Origin: Prinsepia uniflora
Taxonomy: Eukaryota > Streptophyta > Magnoliopsida > Rosales > Rosaceae
Length of the DNA: 64,000 nt
Direction: 5' to 3'
NCBI GenBank assembly: GCA_032719365.1
Contig: CM064875.1
Location: 36,974,693 to 37,038,692, forward strand
The notes under the pieces were generated by a model that was given only the letters and a program-made list of their open reading frames with translations, did not search any database and was not told where the DNA came from. How positions within the stretch are numbered: position 1 is the stretch's first letter; every line of letters begins with the position of its first letter. Position numbers and translations under genes: made by a program. Of the stretch, positions 19,459 through 32,700 are shown piece by piece.

Positions 19459-21270
19459 TGTAACGACCCGTCCCTAATTCCTAAATTAGATTAGTGACTA
19501 ATCATGATTAGTGAGGTTAATCGGTGATTAGTTAAGCGAAATCGGCCGAACGATGCTAAAAGACCGTTTTACCCCTAGCATGGGTAAAACGTTGACTTTT
19601 CGATCAGGCCGTCAAATGGACTTTCACTGATGATCGTGACGTAGCTCGTAACGTCATGAGTTCATAGACAGGTGGCACGTTCAATTCCGACATTCGAGGA
19701 AGAAGTTATGACGTTCGGAAGTTTAAGGGCATTTTGGTAATTTTGGTTAAAAGGGGAAATAGTTGAAATTTTTACCAAGAGGTTCGATGGCCGAGGGCCA
19801 AAGACCGTTACGTTGATCGGGATGATACGAATCCATAGACAGGCGACACGTCGAATTCGGACGTTCGACGACGAAGTTATGGTTCACGGAAGTTTAAGGG
19901 TATTATTGCACGAATTACGAGATGACTTAAGTTTTGTCTTTTGTGGGCCCCATATATTTAGTTCCTGCCCAATGGATGAGTGACAAGTGTCACCAATCCA
20001 ATGGACACCAATTTCCCTTCATGCATCTCTCTTCCCAGTGCATCTTCATTTCTTCATGTCAAACCCAAAACATTTCCCCGATCTCACCATTCTCCTATCC
20101 TCTGTGATACCCAAACCCTTGACTCTATGATCATGTTTGAGAAGCAGAGAGTGGGCTGAGGACCAGATGAGGGTGGCTGGACGGCTAGAACCGCCGTGGA
20201 CGGCGGCTTGGAGGAGAAGAACCCGAGAGGTATCGGTTAAGCCCATTTTGATCCATTTTCCATTTCTGTGATTATGGGCCCTTTGTATCGGTTTTAATGG
20301 GTTATTTAGGTCGCTAGGGGGTTGTTAATGAGGTTTTGGTGGTGGTTGACGGCTGATAAGCCGTGGGAAGAAGAAGGAGAAGTTTGAACCGTGAGGTTCA
20401 AAATGGAACCTTGGGTTTTAGATGGTTTTGGTTAGTTTTAAGGATTGGGTTAGATAGGAAACATGAAAATAGGATTTTAGGGATTGGATTGGATGAAAAC
20501 AGACGAAAAATGAGGGTTGTAGAGGCCTGGACCGGTCACGCCGGTCCAGTTGCAGAGATTTGACCGAACCGGCCGGTCTGAACCAGCTAGGAGGTTGAAG
20601 ACGATCACTGTCCACCGGCGCGTGAGCCCACGCGCAGGGCCCTTTGGGCTGCGTGTGGCAGCGCGTGGTGGGGAATCTGGGGAAGTCTTCAACATGTTAA
20701 ATCTTCTATTCGATGTACCGAACATTTTGTGACTAGTTTCGTGGCGATCAGACACCGTTTCGATAATGTTCGGGGCATCGGAAGGTTTCAGATCGGGATT
20801 AAAAATAGTTAAACATTCTGGAAAATTGCGGGGCTTTAGTGGGAGGTTAATTATGTAGTTAGTAACCTTCTTTTACGATTTGGACATGTTCGAAAGTCCC
20901 GGTGATAGTGATTAGCTCGGGAGAGCAGTATGGCACGTAAATCGAGGCGGCAACTCGGACAGTCTGTGAGTGGACCTTGGTTTTCTAAATTGGTGCATGC
21001 AAAAATGTTTATTATATGTTTTAATACATGTTTGGTAATGCCATGGGTGCATTTTGTTGTGGTTACGTATAAGCACGTATTTCGAGGTTTCGGCCTTAGA
21101 TTTGGAATTGGATTTTAAAGGATAAACTTAGGTATGAGACCCATTTGGTTTGGTCTCGGGCATATGACGCTATGGATGACCTTCGGGTCTAAATCGTGGT
21201 CGCGGCGAGTGCTAGGTGCACGGCGACGGACGATACGACGCTCGCCTCCGGATTGGGATGGGTCCTGTCA
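19459..21270 (+). repeat. 5' LTR of family A copy 2, internally deleted
   Basis: Starts TGTAACGACCCG and ends GGATGGGTCCTGTCA. The sequence runs parallel to the right LTR until CCTCCGGATTGGGATG (ending 21260), then jumps to the final GGTCCTGTCA. In the right LTR the same GATTGGGATG occurs twice, ending 26017 and 27237, so one repeat and the 1,220 bp between are missing here. The donor-like CTGTGAGTGGAC (20964-20975) is kept but its partner site is deleted. Confidence 0.92.
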
Positions 21271-21273
21271 GCG

Positions 21274-21285
21274 TGGTATCAGAGC
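21274..21285 (+). promoter_or_regulatory. Primer binding site, initiator tRNA-Met type
   Basis: TGGTATCAGAGC three bases after the LTR. TATCAGAG recurs at about 21296 and 21316, roughly every 20 bp, as in copy 1 where a second copy is present. Confidence 0.88.
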
Positions 21286-24090
21286 GAGGCTGGCTTATCA
21301 GAGCTCAGTAAGCTCATATCAGAGTGAGGTTTTCTCTATTCGGGCAATCGTGGAGCTCTTGGAGTAGTACGCAGATCGAGAATGTGATATCTCAATGGGC
21401 TGCAGTTCGTTATCAACCTGATAGTTGGGGTATCGATACGATAGTTAGTAGGACTGAATCGTGGAATGTCTTGGTTCGACATTTGATGCCGGGGTTGCAA
21501 TAGTTCTGTCAAGGTTGGCAGTGTGGGACCCTACGAAGGGATAAACGTAACAGTACGTTAGCGTTGGATCGTGAGATGGTTAGTTGGCATCGTCTTTCAC
21601 GATGTCGTAGTATCGACTTGAAGATAGTTTGGTGTTGTGACCATTTGTTGGTCGGACTTTGTTGAGTTAAATGGATTTACTGCTCCTGGTAGTTACAGCT
21701 GGATTGCGTAGTGTACTGCGGCTGGCAGTTAGTAGTCAAGTTCGTGGAACTCTAGTTGAACTTATGGCAGTTAGCAGTTAGATTCGGGGAATTCTAATTG
21801 GATTGACGGTAGGATTGGGTTGACGTCTTTGCGATGTCGAGACCGCGGGGTCGGTCAGATGGTGGAACCCTACCTTAGGTGTATGGTTCGAAAATGTGAG
21901 TTGGCGAGTGGTTTGACTTTGACGACTATTCGGATTTGAGGCCGTTAGTCGGTTTAGTCATGTCAGTTTTAGCGATAGGACTGCACTCTGCAGTTGAGGT
22001 TGTGGTAATCGGTTATACCTAGTTGGATTGTTGTACTACTCAGTTGTGATGGATTGTTGGTACAACTAAGGTCATGGACGACTTGGTAGACGACGTTGGT
22101 TGAGTCGAGTTGCGACTGGTTAGTGTTTGGTTGGACAAGTTATCAGGTTTGGTACTTGTCGATGGAATCCCTGAGTGGGATACGGAGTAGTTGTACAGTC
22201 GGTTGATACTGTTGGATGCGGAGCCTCGATAGTGATACCTGGTAGTTAGGTATGCACGAGTATGTGGCAGGCACTACTACTGAGAGTGGTTGTAGTTACA
22301 GTTGTTGGGAATCGGGGACGTTCAGATGACGTTTCCTTTTTCTTGTATGAGTGGTCAGGGTGGCTGTACCCAGAGTTGTTGGGTACGACGGAGGCAGAGT
22401 TTCTCCTATACGAGTAGAGGTACGGGATAGTCACTCGGTATGAGTGGAGATCCAGAGTTGTATGATTCACACACTCTGTACTGATGCTGACAGGTGACGT
22501 TGGTGATAGTGACAGTGGTGGTACTAGCGCTGGTGCTGTTGCTGGTGATTGTGTTGACGATGAGTTACGAGTCGGGATATGACTCCGTCGAGATAGGTAT
22601 ATGTTCGGTATCTGTGGTTCGGGAGTGGATCACGGATAATTGGGGGACACGTGGTTGATGTCCGAGTATGTTGGTTCCGACATGGTTGGAACTATGGAAT
22701 TGCGAGAGCTTGCGATTAAGGTGACACGATGCATTGGTAATGAGTATTTCGAAGTCATTAGGGTGGCTTCTTAGGTTCTACCATGGTAGATGATGGTAGA
22801 TGATGGTTGTGTCACCAATACATAGGTCGTGTATAGGTTGGTGGTCCCAGGATTTGTCTTGGGTCGTCAAGTGGAGTTGAGTATATCGCTCTTACTTGGA
22901 TGTTTGAGTTGAGGATGTTGGGACTAAACTTTTTTTCGAAGTGAATCCCGTATGGTATATTACTCAGGTGAGTAGTTTTCCGACTTGGTCGGATATAGTC
23001 AGCCTTCACGATGTTGGGATGTTTGGATTGGCTTCCCTATGAAGTCAATCGAAGAAAATATGTAAACCGGTTGAGCAGGTAACCGAAAGGTTCAGTTTTG
23101 ATGAGTCTCGGTAGACGTGAACGATATTTCAGGTTTTGGCATCAGATTTCTAGATGACGATTCAAGATTTGATTTTGGAACTTGAAAGTGGATTTCTGGA
23201 TTAGGGTTTTGGAATCGGATTTCTGGATGACGATTCAGGATTTGATTTTGGAACTTGAAAGTGGATTTATGGATTTGGGTTGGAAATGGTCATTCCTCAT
23301 ACTAGTTTACGGAATAATGATTTCGGATTCGGATTTGGAAATGGATAATGGGTCGGAGTTTTGATCTGTCTGGTACTAGATTGGACAAATGGACTCCATA
23401 GTAGAAACGTGATTGCCTACAACCTAGGCGGTTGTAGGCTAATTGATGGGTAGTTGTATGTACCTTGTATGTTATTCTAGGTATGATGCTGGGTAGACTT
23501 GTCATGCCTGGTGACGGTATATAGGTTATACCAGTGGTACGTTGGCGAACGTGTTGGTAGTCGGATTAATTCCGATACTATTGGATTAGTTGAGGACGTG
23601 GACTGGACATTGGATACTGTGCGTTGGGTCATGGTATTTCTGATGGGTCTAGTTACACACAGGTCAAGTGTTTTGTTGGTAAAGGTATACTCAGGTTGAG
23701 TAAGTTGGTGGTTAATGTAACCACAAGTTGTATAGTGTTAGTTTTCGACTGACGACTGTCAAGTTGTGACAGTTTGTCGAAGGTGTTAGCATGGATCGAT
23801 TAGTAAGGTCTGATTACTCCCCGAGGGAGCGACTACAGGATAGATTGAGATTGAGAAAGGAACCGTCGAGTTGTTTATGTCAACGAATTGGTAGATTTGA
23901 CTAGTGGTGTCAATTCGGAACGTCTGACTTCTATCATTCAACGTGGGCGAATGTAGTCTATGCGAAGTGCGCATTAGTGGTACGTCTGGATGCGAATAGG
24001 TACTTTTCTGGTTAGTGGGTGTACTAGTGTACACGTGTCGTGAGATCGAATTATTTCCATGTGGTGGATGTAGAATCAAGATAATTGGAG

Positions 24091-24180
24091 TTTCGAGAAC
24101 GAAATTAATTAAGGAGGGAAGAACGATTGGAATTAGGTCGGTTGGAATTTCGAGGATGAAATTAATTAAGGAGGGAAGGT
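24091..24180 (+). promoter_or_regulatory. Polypurine tract, duplicated
   Basis: TTTCGAGAACGAAATTAATT followed by AAGGAGGGAAG (24091-24121) is repeated 57 bp later as TTTCGAGGATGAAATTAATT followed by AAGGAGGGAAG (24148-24178), directly before the right LTR. Copy 1 shows the same pair. Confidence 0.78.
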
Positions 24181-27100
24181 TGTAACGACCCGTCCCAAAT
24201 TCCTAAATTAGATTAGTGACTAATCACGATTAGTGAGGTTAATCGGTGATTCGTATGCGAAATAGGACGAACGATGCAAAATGACCATTTTTTCCGTGGC
24301 ACGGGTAAAAAATTGACTTTTTGATCGGGCGGTCAAATGGACTTAGATCGTGACGTAGTTCGTGACGTCACAAGTTCATAGACAGGTGGCACATTCAATT
24401 CCGACATTCGAGGAAGAAGTTATGACGTTCAGAAGTTTAAGGGCATTTTGGTAATTTTGGTTAAAAGGGGTAAATAGTTTACTTTTTGACCAAGAGATCT
24501 GATGGCCGAGGGCCAAAGACCGTTACGTAGATCGGGATGATACGAATCCATAGACAGGCGACACGTCGAATTCAGACGTTCGACGGCGAAGTTATGGTTC
24601 ACGGAAGTTTAAAGATACTATTGTACGAATTACGAGATGACTTAAGTTTTGTCTATTGTAGGCCCCAGATATTTAGTTCCTACCCAATGGATGAGTGACA
24701 AGTGTCACCCATCCAATGGACACCAATTTCCCTTCATGCATCTCCCTTCCCCGTGCATCTTCATTTCTTCATTTCAAACCCAAAACATTTCCCCGATCTC
24801 ACCATTCTCCTATCCTCTGTGATACCCAAACCCTTGACCATATGATCGTGTTTGAGAAGCAGAGAGTGAGCTGAGGACAAAATGAGGGTGGCTGGACGGC
24901 TAGAACCGTCGTGGACGGCGGCTTGGAGAAGAAGAACCCGAGAGGTATCGGTTAAGCCCATTTTGATCCCTTTTCCATTTCTGTGATTATGGGCCGTTTG
25001 TATCGGTTTTAATGGGTTATTTAGGTTGCTAGGGGGTTGTTAATGAGGTTTTGGTGGTGGTTGACGGCTGAGAAGCCGTGGGAAGAAAACGGAGAAGTTT
25101 GAACCGTGAGGTTCAAAATGGAACCTTGGGTTTTAGATGGATTTGGTTAGTTTTAAGGATTGGGTTAGATAGGAAACATGAAAATAGGATTTTAGGGATT
25201 GGATTGGAGGAAAGCGGACGAAAAATGTGGGTTGTAGAGGCATGGACCGGTCACGCCAGTCCAGTTGCAGAGATTGGACCGAACCGGCCGGTCTGAACCG
25301 GCTAGGAGGTTCAAGACGATCACTGTTCACCGTCGCGTGAGCCCACTCGCAGGCCCCTTTGGGCGGAGCGTGGCAGCGCGTGGTGGGGAATCTGGGGAAT
25401 TCTTCAACACATGAAATCTTCTATTCGATGTAACGAACATTTTGGGACTGGTTTCGTGTCGATCGGACACCGTTTCGATAATGTTCGGGGCATCGGAAGG
25501 TTTCGTATCGGGATTAAAAATAGTTAAAAATTCCAGAAATTTACGGGGCTTTAGTGGGAGGTTAATTAAGTAGTTAGTAACCTTCTAATATGATTTGGAT
25601 AGGTTCGGATGTCCGAGTGATAGTGATTGGCTCGGGAGAGCCGTGTGACACGCAAATTGAGGCGGCAGCCCGGACGGTCTGTGAGTGGACCTTGGTTTTC
25701 TAAATTGGTGCATGCATAAATATTTATTATATTTTTTTATACATTTTTGGTAATGCCATGGGTGAATTTGGTTGTGGTTACGTATAAGCACTTATTTCGA
25801 GGTTTTGGCCTTATACGGTGCTTATACGGGTCGGTATTTCTTTAATGGTCTAAATGATTTGGAATTGGATTTCAAAGGATAAACTCGGGTATGAGACCCA
25901 TTAAGTTTGGTCTCGGGCATATGACACTATGGATGACCTTCGGGTCTAAATCGTGGTCGCGGCGAGTGCTAGGTGCAAGACGACGGACGATACGATGCTC
26001 ACCTCCGGATTGGGATGTGTTCCTTCCGGAGAGGTCACGATGCACGATTCGTGGTCGGGCAGCCTGGGGAGGCTCGATTTCGGAGTTCTGATAGTTCATG
26101 ATAGCGATCGGTGATGAGTGGACCATGATCTTGTGGTGGTCGCGTCGGTTGATTTGTTCACGGCGACATACCAGGATTGAGGGCGGTCCTGGATAGATGG
26201 TTGCACGCATCACTATGATCGGAGTCGTGACTGACTCTGAGATATTGGGCAGGATGCCCAGTTGATGTCATATGTTCGGGCACGAGACCCAGTTTACTTG
26301 TATTTATGATTTCGGGTCAGGGACCTTACATGGATTTCCAGGTTCATGACGGTTTATAGGAACTGGCATGAACCCTTGTTATGTTATTGTGGTACATGAT
26401 GGTTTATGAGAACTGGGCATGAACCCTTACATGGATATTATGGATCATGAGGGTTCAGGGGGACCGGGCATGAGTGTTTATGTTATGTATATATATATGT
26501 ATGTATGTTCATATACCTTCCTTTACTTCTATTATCTCCTCCGGGGAGGGTCGTTGGCCTAGGTGGACCCCGGAGTAGTCACGGAGCACCGACTGAGTGG
26601 AGTCACCCCCCAGTTGGGTTCCTTACTCTCAGGAAGGCTATGGTTACTATAACCTCAGGTAGGATTAGTGGTCTGCAGACATTGACCTTGACTGTGAGAC
26701 GACTTGGATTGAGACCCGGGTAGCACGCGCGTAGCTTTGGTAACCGTGACAGGATTGGTTGTGTGAATTATATGTATATATGATATATATGGTATATGAA
26801 ATGTGATGTGCACAGGATTTGGGCAGTGGCCCGTGTACTTGGTTTCATAATGGTTTTGAGCTGAGTCCCTTATGGATTTGGGCAGTGGCCCGTATGGTTG
26901 GTTTCTTATGTCTTGGGCTTAGTTCCCACATATGGTTTCTTTGGTTAAATGGTTTTCGAATGCATGCATGTTTTTTAGTGAAGGGTACAAATGTCTTTCT
27001 TATGAAATGTTTTTATAAACTTTTGTTTTGTCCACTCACAGCTTTTAATGTTTTGACTGCCCTTCAGGTTGACATCGGATGTGGACTGTAGAAGAGACCG

Positions 27101-27247
27101 AGATATCACATACCTCCTTCGGATCCTGGCGTACTCTGATAGCCCGGGAGGGCAAACGACGGAAATATCCCTTGTCTGACACTTCGTGTCAGACGGGAGC
27201 AAGGTCATCCCGCGTTAATCCCGGGGGGATTGGGATGGGTCCTATCA
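24181..27247 (+). repeat. 3' LTR of family A copy 2
   Basis: 3,067 bp, TGTAACGACCCG to GGGATGGGTCCTATCA. This is the longest family A LTR in the window. It contains the hairpin GTCTGACAC-TTC-GTGTCAGAC (27174-27194) about 50 bp before the end, and two or three 'ggttcatgacggtttat' repeats near 26340-26460. Confidence 0.93.
25679..27067 (+). other. Putative LTR leader intron with paired ends
   Basis: CTGTGAGTGGAC (25679-25690) and GTCCACTCACAG (27030-27041) are exact reverse complements over 12 bases. The second arm includes CTCAC about 29 bases before CCCTTCAG at 27067. A short frame then ends at TAG 27089-27091. Splicing is inferred. Confidence 0.45.
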
Positions 27248-27252
27248 TTTAG

Positions 27253-29720
27253 TACTTGGGAATTCTTCAAAAATGAACGTGGGATGCAAGTCGGATTTGA
27301 AGGAAAGTTTGGTGTTTTAGAGTAAGAACTAAGAAGAGATGAGAGGAGAACTGAATCTTGATCCTAGATCGAAGAGACGTGTTTTGCCAAGAAGGCAAGT
27401 TTTTGGGTAACAAAGAAATTTTTGAGGGTTAGCAGTTGTTGAAATTGATTGAATTTGATTAATTTGTTTGTTTGATTGAGTTGTTGTTTGTCTTATTCAG
27501 AAGAGGGATTTTTCTGCTTTTATAGGCAGCATGGGAGTGAGGACAATCGACATGTGCATCTATGTTTGTTTCTCCTTGGCGACGACTAAGCCATCTCTCC
27601 TCGTTGGTTTATGATGATTTCAGCGTTGTGTCAGTGTGATTTCCGTAAATCATGATCACGCTTCCCCATGATCCAGTTGGTGGATACTAGCTAGGCTTGG
27701 GCCTATAGTTGGATTGGGTCTGTAATTTCTTAAGTCCCCTACCCAAGCCCGTAATTGTTTATTTAGGGTGTAAAAATTTCCCCTGAATTCAAAATTTCTT
27801 GAATAAAAAAGCTTTCAGATTAATGTTTCCTTATTACTTGCGACTTCGACGACCCCACCATCCGTGTTTTGGCAATTAAACATGTGTACCCTTCTTCCTA
27901 ACACCTTTGCGGACATCCCTAAAATCCTCTTTCTTCTTTGTTACTCCTAAAAACCCATGGCTTTTGATTCAGTTTCTAGAAAGAGAAATAGGGAAGAAAA
28001 TTCCTTTATTTCCCCAGAATCAAGTGCCATTTCTTCGTGGATCTGCTACTTGGGTTTCCAAGAATATGTCACCATTTCTCGAGATATTCTTCTCTCTTTC
28101 AAGGGTAATTGCGACTATCCAAGGTCCATTTTTCATGATCGACTTAGGTCGCCATTTTTCTTTGGGTTTTTTTTGGCATGACCATTTTCCGACCGAGGCC
28201 AATATTCTCAACTCTTAACTCAAAGATTATCGAGCTCTTTTAATCTACTAGTGAGACCCATATTTCACCTTGTCTTCTCACCCTAGATATGGAGTGAGTT
28301 TTGGTCCCTCCGTTGTAAGTCCACCCTCGCGGTTCCTCATCTTACTCAACCTTTACCTATTCCTTACTATCTTCTACCCTTTCCATAGTGATGGTAGTCT
28401 TTGGGCAGAATGAGATTTCAAGAAATTAGGTCTTAGGAACATATACTTGGGATCCATCTTTGAAAACATCCAAATCTATCGTTTGGCTTTAGATTCTGGT
28501 AAAATCTTATCTAATAATCTAAATCTTTACCAAACGACCCTTTTGTACCAAGCCTTGTGTCGAAATGTCCTCGCAACAACCGTGATTTCTCAGATTGTGT
28601 GGTTCCGAGGACAACATCAGGCTTGACTGGCCTTTAGAATAGGAATATTGGGCGATTTGATAGTTACCTTAAGCTCTCTACCCTTTTTTTCAGATCAGAA
28701 GATGAGTTTTCACAAGAATCTTTGTTAGCTAATTCCCCCTCAAACGTTTTGGAAACAAATGGTAATGTACCTGTTGTGTAAATACTTTTCATTCCAGCCT
28801 ATGTAGGGGTTCTCTTACCTAAATGTGACTGCTTGGGTTTTATCACCAGTCGCCATAACACTTTGGTCTTTTTGATTGATCTTTTAGGGAAATTGACACA
28901 CCGGGTGCGGAAGATTTCGCTATATATCCTCTAACAAGAAGTAACTGGCTCTAAAACAACAAGCCGACCCAAGACTATTGAATCCAAGCTCTGTTATGAC
29001 AACTACTCCTAGATTTTTGACATTTCAGAACAGTCTCCGCTTTACAACTCTGTTTTCGTTGTTTTTTTAGCAGCAGGTCCAATATGTGGTGACATTTTTT
29101 CAGGAAAGGTGCTTGGAGATCCAATATGCCGAAAGAGAGTATATCATCTTGAAGATCTATGTCCTTGACCTACTGGAAATGATGCGCATTCACAACCAGA
29201 TCATCGATACCTACTGCTCTTATAACGATGGATACGTGGCCCAAGCGACCAGACTCCCTTATCCTGACGGGTGGTCTGATGAGAAGCTGATGGTGGAGAT
29301 TGTGATCTGCTCGTGTGTTAACATGGTCATAAAAGATGATCGACAAGAGCAGTAATTTTGTGGTGCTTCTAGGACCTCGGAGGTGGTAGGTTTGTTTTAT
29401 GGAGCAATTCGTCGACTTCACTAATGGGTTATCCTTTTTTCGGGTGATTTTGTTTCTTGACCCATGTGGATCTTTTATGTAATACCACCTTAAATTTAAT
29501 ACCATATTTTTTTCATCTTTTTTCTTTTAAGATGATTTTACAAATATCTATGCATGTTTCCTTTCTTCGAATCCTAGAGCGCTTTGGGATCTCTTAAGGT
29601 GTATTAGGATAGACTGGATTAATACCCAACATGCCATTGTCTCAAAAAGTGAGATCTTTTTCATCTACTTTATGGATCCAAAGATTAGTACCCATTAAGT
29701 TGGGACCTTTCCTCTTTTGT
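27253..29720 (-). other. Left LTR of element D (second piece) and non-coding internal 3' region
   Basis: 27253 to about 27700 aligns with 33555-33995, the right LTR, for example 'gtcggatttgaaggaaagt' in both. The LTR/internal boundary is not certain, as the right LTR is truncated; I place it near 27880 before a pyrimidine-rich stretch. From there to 29720 I see no reverse transcriptase, RNase H or integrase motif on the minus strand, and small frames on either strand are not recognisable. Confidence 0.55.
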
Positions 29721-32700
29721 TCAGAACAGGGTTTCTCCACCAAGAGCCAAGAGCTCTTGCATTACTACCTTGTGGGTAATAATTTTGGTGGGCAAACATT
29801 TACATCTTTTCTGATCAACCTGAATATTCTCAGGTCTGCCTGGACGACTTCCCAAAAGGCCTCCCTCAAAGTTAGTTTCTTTGGGATTCCATAGGGTGAT
29901 TTTCTGGTGGAGGGTGGATGCGACACACATACTTTTATGGATCCAATCCCATCCCAATAGCACATTGTAGCAAGCCGTGATATCGATCACAAATAAATAC
30001 ATCATTAACATCTTGGAACCGACTGTGATCTCTGAGGGTAGAACTCCAGAGTCTTAATAATGGTCCTAATGAAGTTGGGCATTATCACCGTTGTAGGAAA
30101 ATAGTTCTAGACAGTCTTACCCAGCTTTTCTAGAATTCTAGATGGCATGACATTGATTGAAGCTCCCTCATCGATCATGACCTTGCTGATCGGGATACCT
30201 TCCATGTGGGTAGTGATGTAGATGGGGCGTAGGTGATCTGTCATCTTCTTGCTAGGATTTTCGAAGATCATCTTCTCTTTGAGAAACTAGGTTCCAAACT
30301 GAAACCTTGGATTTCCTGTAGTTGATCGGGTTCTCTATCAATTCTCAAGATGGTTCGTAGGTAATCCCGCCACCTTTCATTTGGTTTAGGTGATAGACAG
30401 CCGCCAAGTACTCTAGCAGCATTACCACTAGGTCTACCTCCTGGTGAACCTCGTGTTGCTCCTCATCGGGAAACCCTTCCATTTCTATGGTCTCCAACAA
30501 GTCCATTATGAACTCTTTAAGCTCTTATTTGGTCATGCTATGACCGTCACTTTGTTGGGTATCTTGGTTGAACTATTTTCTTGTAGTCGGGATGTGAAGA
30601 TTTTCAAACTGGCCATTTAACAACTCATCTTCAAGAAAGTTGCTAAACTTGATATTTATTTCTTCATAGGTTGACCTCATCCTTTCTCTTTCTCTAGTTT
30701 TCCTCGGGAGGACACATTAACTTCATCTTGGTTATTGGAGGGGTTGACCCCAAACTCGTAAAATCCAACTTGTAGGCTCTAAATTGTCTCTAGATCCTGC
30801 GCTTGGCAGTCCTTCCTAACTCTTTCCTCGGTTTTCCATTTTTTCCAACCATATACCATCTCTTCTTTTGGATGATGCCCTTCCCAGGTAGGATGTTGCT
30901 AATCCTAGAGAAGTGACCTTTCAACCATCGGAATCCCGCTGGCCGGTTAGAGATTTTTGGCTAGCTGGCCGTTTATGTTTCTTGATGTCCCCTAGCCTTT
31001 AGAAGGCATAACTTCAAGGGATCTTTCATTTCGAATTATGAAGTCTAACTCATTTTGGGAAAATTGAGGAGGTATTTATCCCATTTTTCAGTCGACCTCT
31101 TTAGTTCTAGATCTATTGTAGCACCTAGGGCAGAAATTTCTAATACACACTATATCCCGCACTTGCTGCTCATGATCAAACAACCCATGATCGTGCATAG
31201 CGATCTTCCAAGCTCCTTAGTTTCCTTGGGAGCCTTTGAATGACCTTCATTTGTCACGTTTCTTTTTTTAGGTTGTGACCATTATAGGTCGAACATGTTC
31301 ATCGATGCCATAGAGAATGAATTAGTGTCCACTGTCATTGGCATTTTTGGTATTGAGGCCAGAGCGATATTCCCCTAGTTGATCATGCTTTGGAAAGTAT
31401 CCCTGAATTAGACACAATTTGAGGTGGAGTGGTGTGATAATACATGTAATTTGCAGAACTGCTTCCTCTTGATTATCTCTGATCACCTTTACCTTGACCA
31501 GTTCATCATATATTTCTCCAGGCTTGGTTAGGTCAAATAGATATGAGGCGAAATCTGGACCTTGTTGGCAAAGTATCTCCCAGTCAGATTAGCCAGTTTT
31601 GATCCCGCACAGATTTGACCAATGATTTGATGGTCATGGGCCCCTTTCCCGAAGCCTGGATCTCAGTTGTAACTACCTCTAGTTCCTGTTCTTTCTATTT
31701 TCGAGGATTCATCCTTGACATCTTTTTTTTTTGGTCTATCTAATGAACATATATCTTATTCTTCTAGGGATGGGATGCTTTAGAGTTATGCCTCTACCGT
31801 TGTTTTTCATCCAGTAGTTTCTTGAATTTCGAAATAGATATCACTATCCTCTGCAAGTTTGAGAAAATGGTATCATCGAACTGCTTTCTCAGGGAGAACC
31901 TTAGTCCTCTTTGAGCAATGGACACCATTTGATTGTTGTTCATGAGGAACCTCCACTTCATGTTCAGCCATTTAAACCTGGCAATGAAACTCTTTGTAAT
32001 CTCATTCTCACCCTATTTGATGACAATTAGGTTACTGATTGTGACCTAAGGCTAGAACTAGTAAAAGTCCTTGTGAAACTTGGCCTCCAGCCCCCAAGTG
32101 TGTATGGAGGCTTCTGCTAGGGAAGTGTACCAAGAAAAAGTAGCCCCAGCTAGAGAGCTATTAAATAGACGTGGCTTGAGATAAGAATTATCTTCAAGAG
32201 CTAGACATTGGGCCGAGAATCTCCCTATATGTTTTAGGGAAGATGTACTACCATTCCACTAAAGAGGGAAAAAACTGGTGGTTTGAAGTTCCTGTGAAAA
32301 GGATTATCCTAGTTCATGTACATAGGGTAAGGCTTCTTGTATGTCGGGACATTCGCTCTCTTAGGACGCACCAATTTTCCTTGAATTGTACACCCTATTT
32401 CAACCATTTCAGTCACGGTAACTTGATGCTCACTACACGAGGTGGCCTTTAGTTAAGCCTGAATTCCTCTTCCGACCCCTTGTCGTCAGAGCTTCTCCAG
32501 TTTTCAGAGTCACCCTTAATGCTAGTCAGAACACTCTTAGCCATTTTAACCTTTGACTCTTTCGAAGAGGGTGGTCGATATTTGGCCTAGATCCTGTTGT
32601 CCTGTTTTGACTATACCTCACGGGTCCTGCTCCTCGTTTTCGGGACTTCGAAAGGTGAGGCATTTGAGAACAAAGGCCCGGTGATCACAAGTTATAGAGT

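Larger units (their letters stand above)
21271..24180 (+). other. Non-coding internal region of family A copy 2
   Basis: 2.9 kb without a coding frame. It contains a 73-bp tandem duplication (about 23146-23218 and 23219-23291; 'gatttgattttggaacttg' in each) and degenerate 'gcagttagcagt' repeats near 21690-21815. It is collinear with the inverted internal region of copy 1. Confidence 0.8.
19459..27247 (+). mobile_element. Complete non-coding LTR retrotransposon (family A, copy 2)
   Basis: Plus-strand relative of 137-9196. Left LTR 19459-21270, primer site 21274-21285, internal region 21271-24180, duplicated polypurine tract, right LTR 24181-27247. Perfect target duplication tttag (19454-19458 and 27248-27252). 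No protein-coding capacity was found. The left LTR is 1,812 bp against 3,067 bp for the right because of a 1.2-kb internal deletion. It inserted into the left LTR of element D, whose sequence resumes on the other side. Confidence 0.93.

Noticed and set aside
27907..28218. 103-codon plus frame that looks superficially membrane-like
   Set aside because: It lies antisense within the internal region of element D and is T-rich; Phe-rich frames are expected there.
29086..29355. 89-codon plus frame without obvious low complexity
   Set aside because: I recognise no domain, it is antisense to the element D internal region, and the flanks give no gene structure. Left out rather than named.
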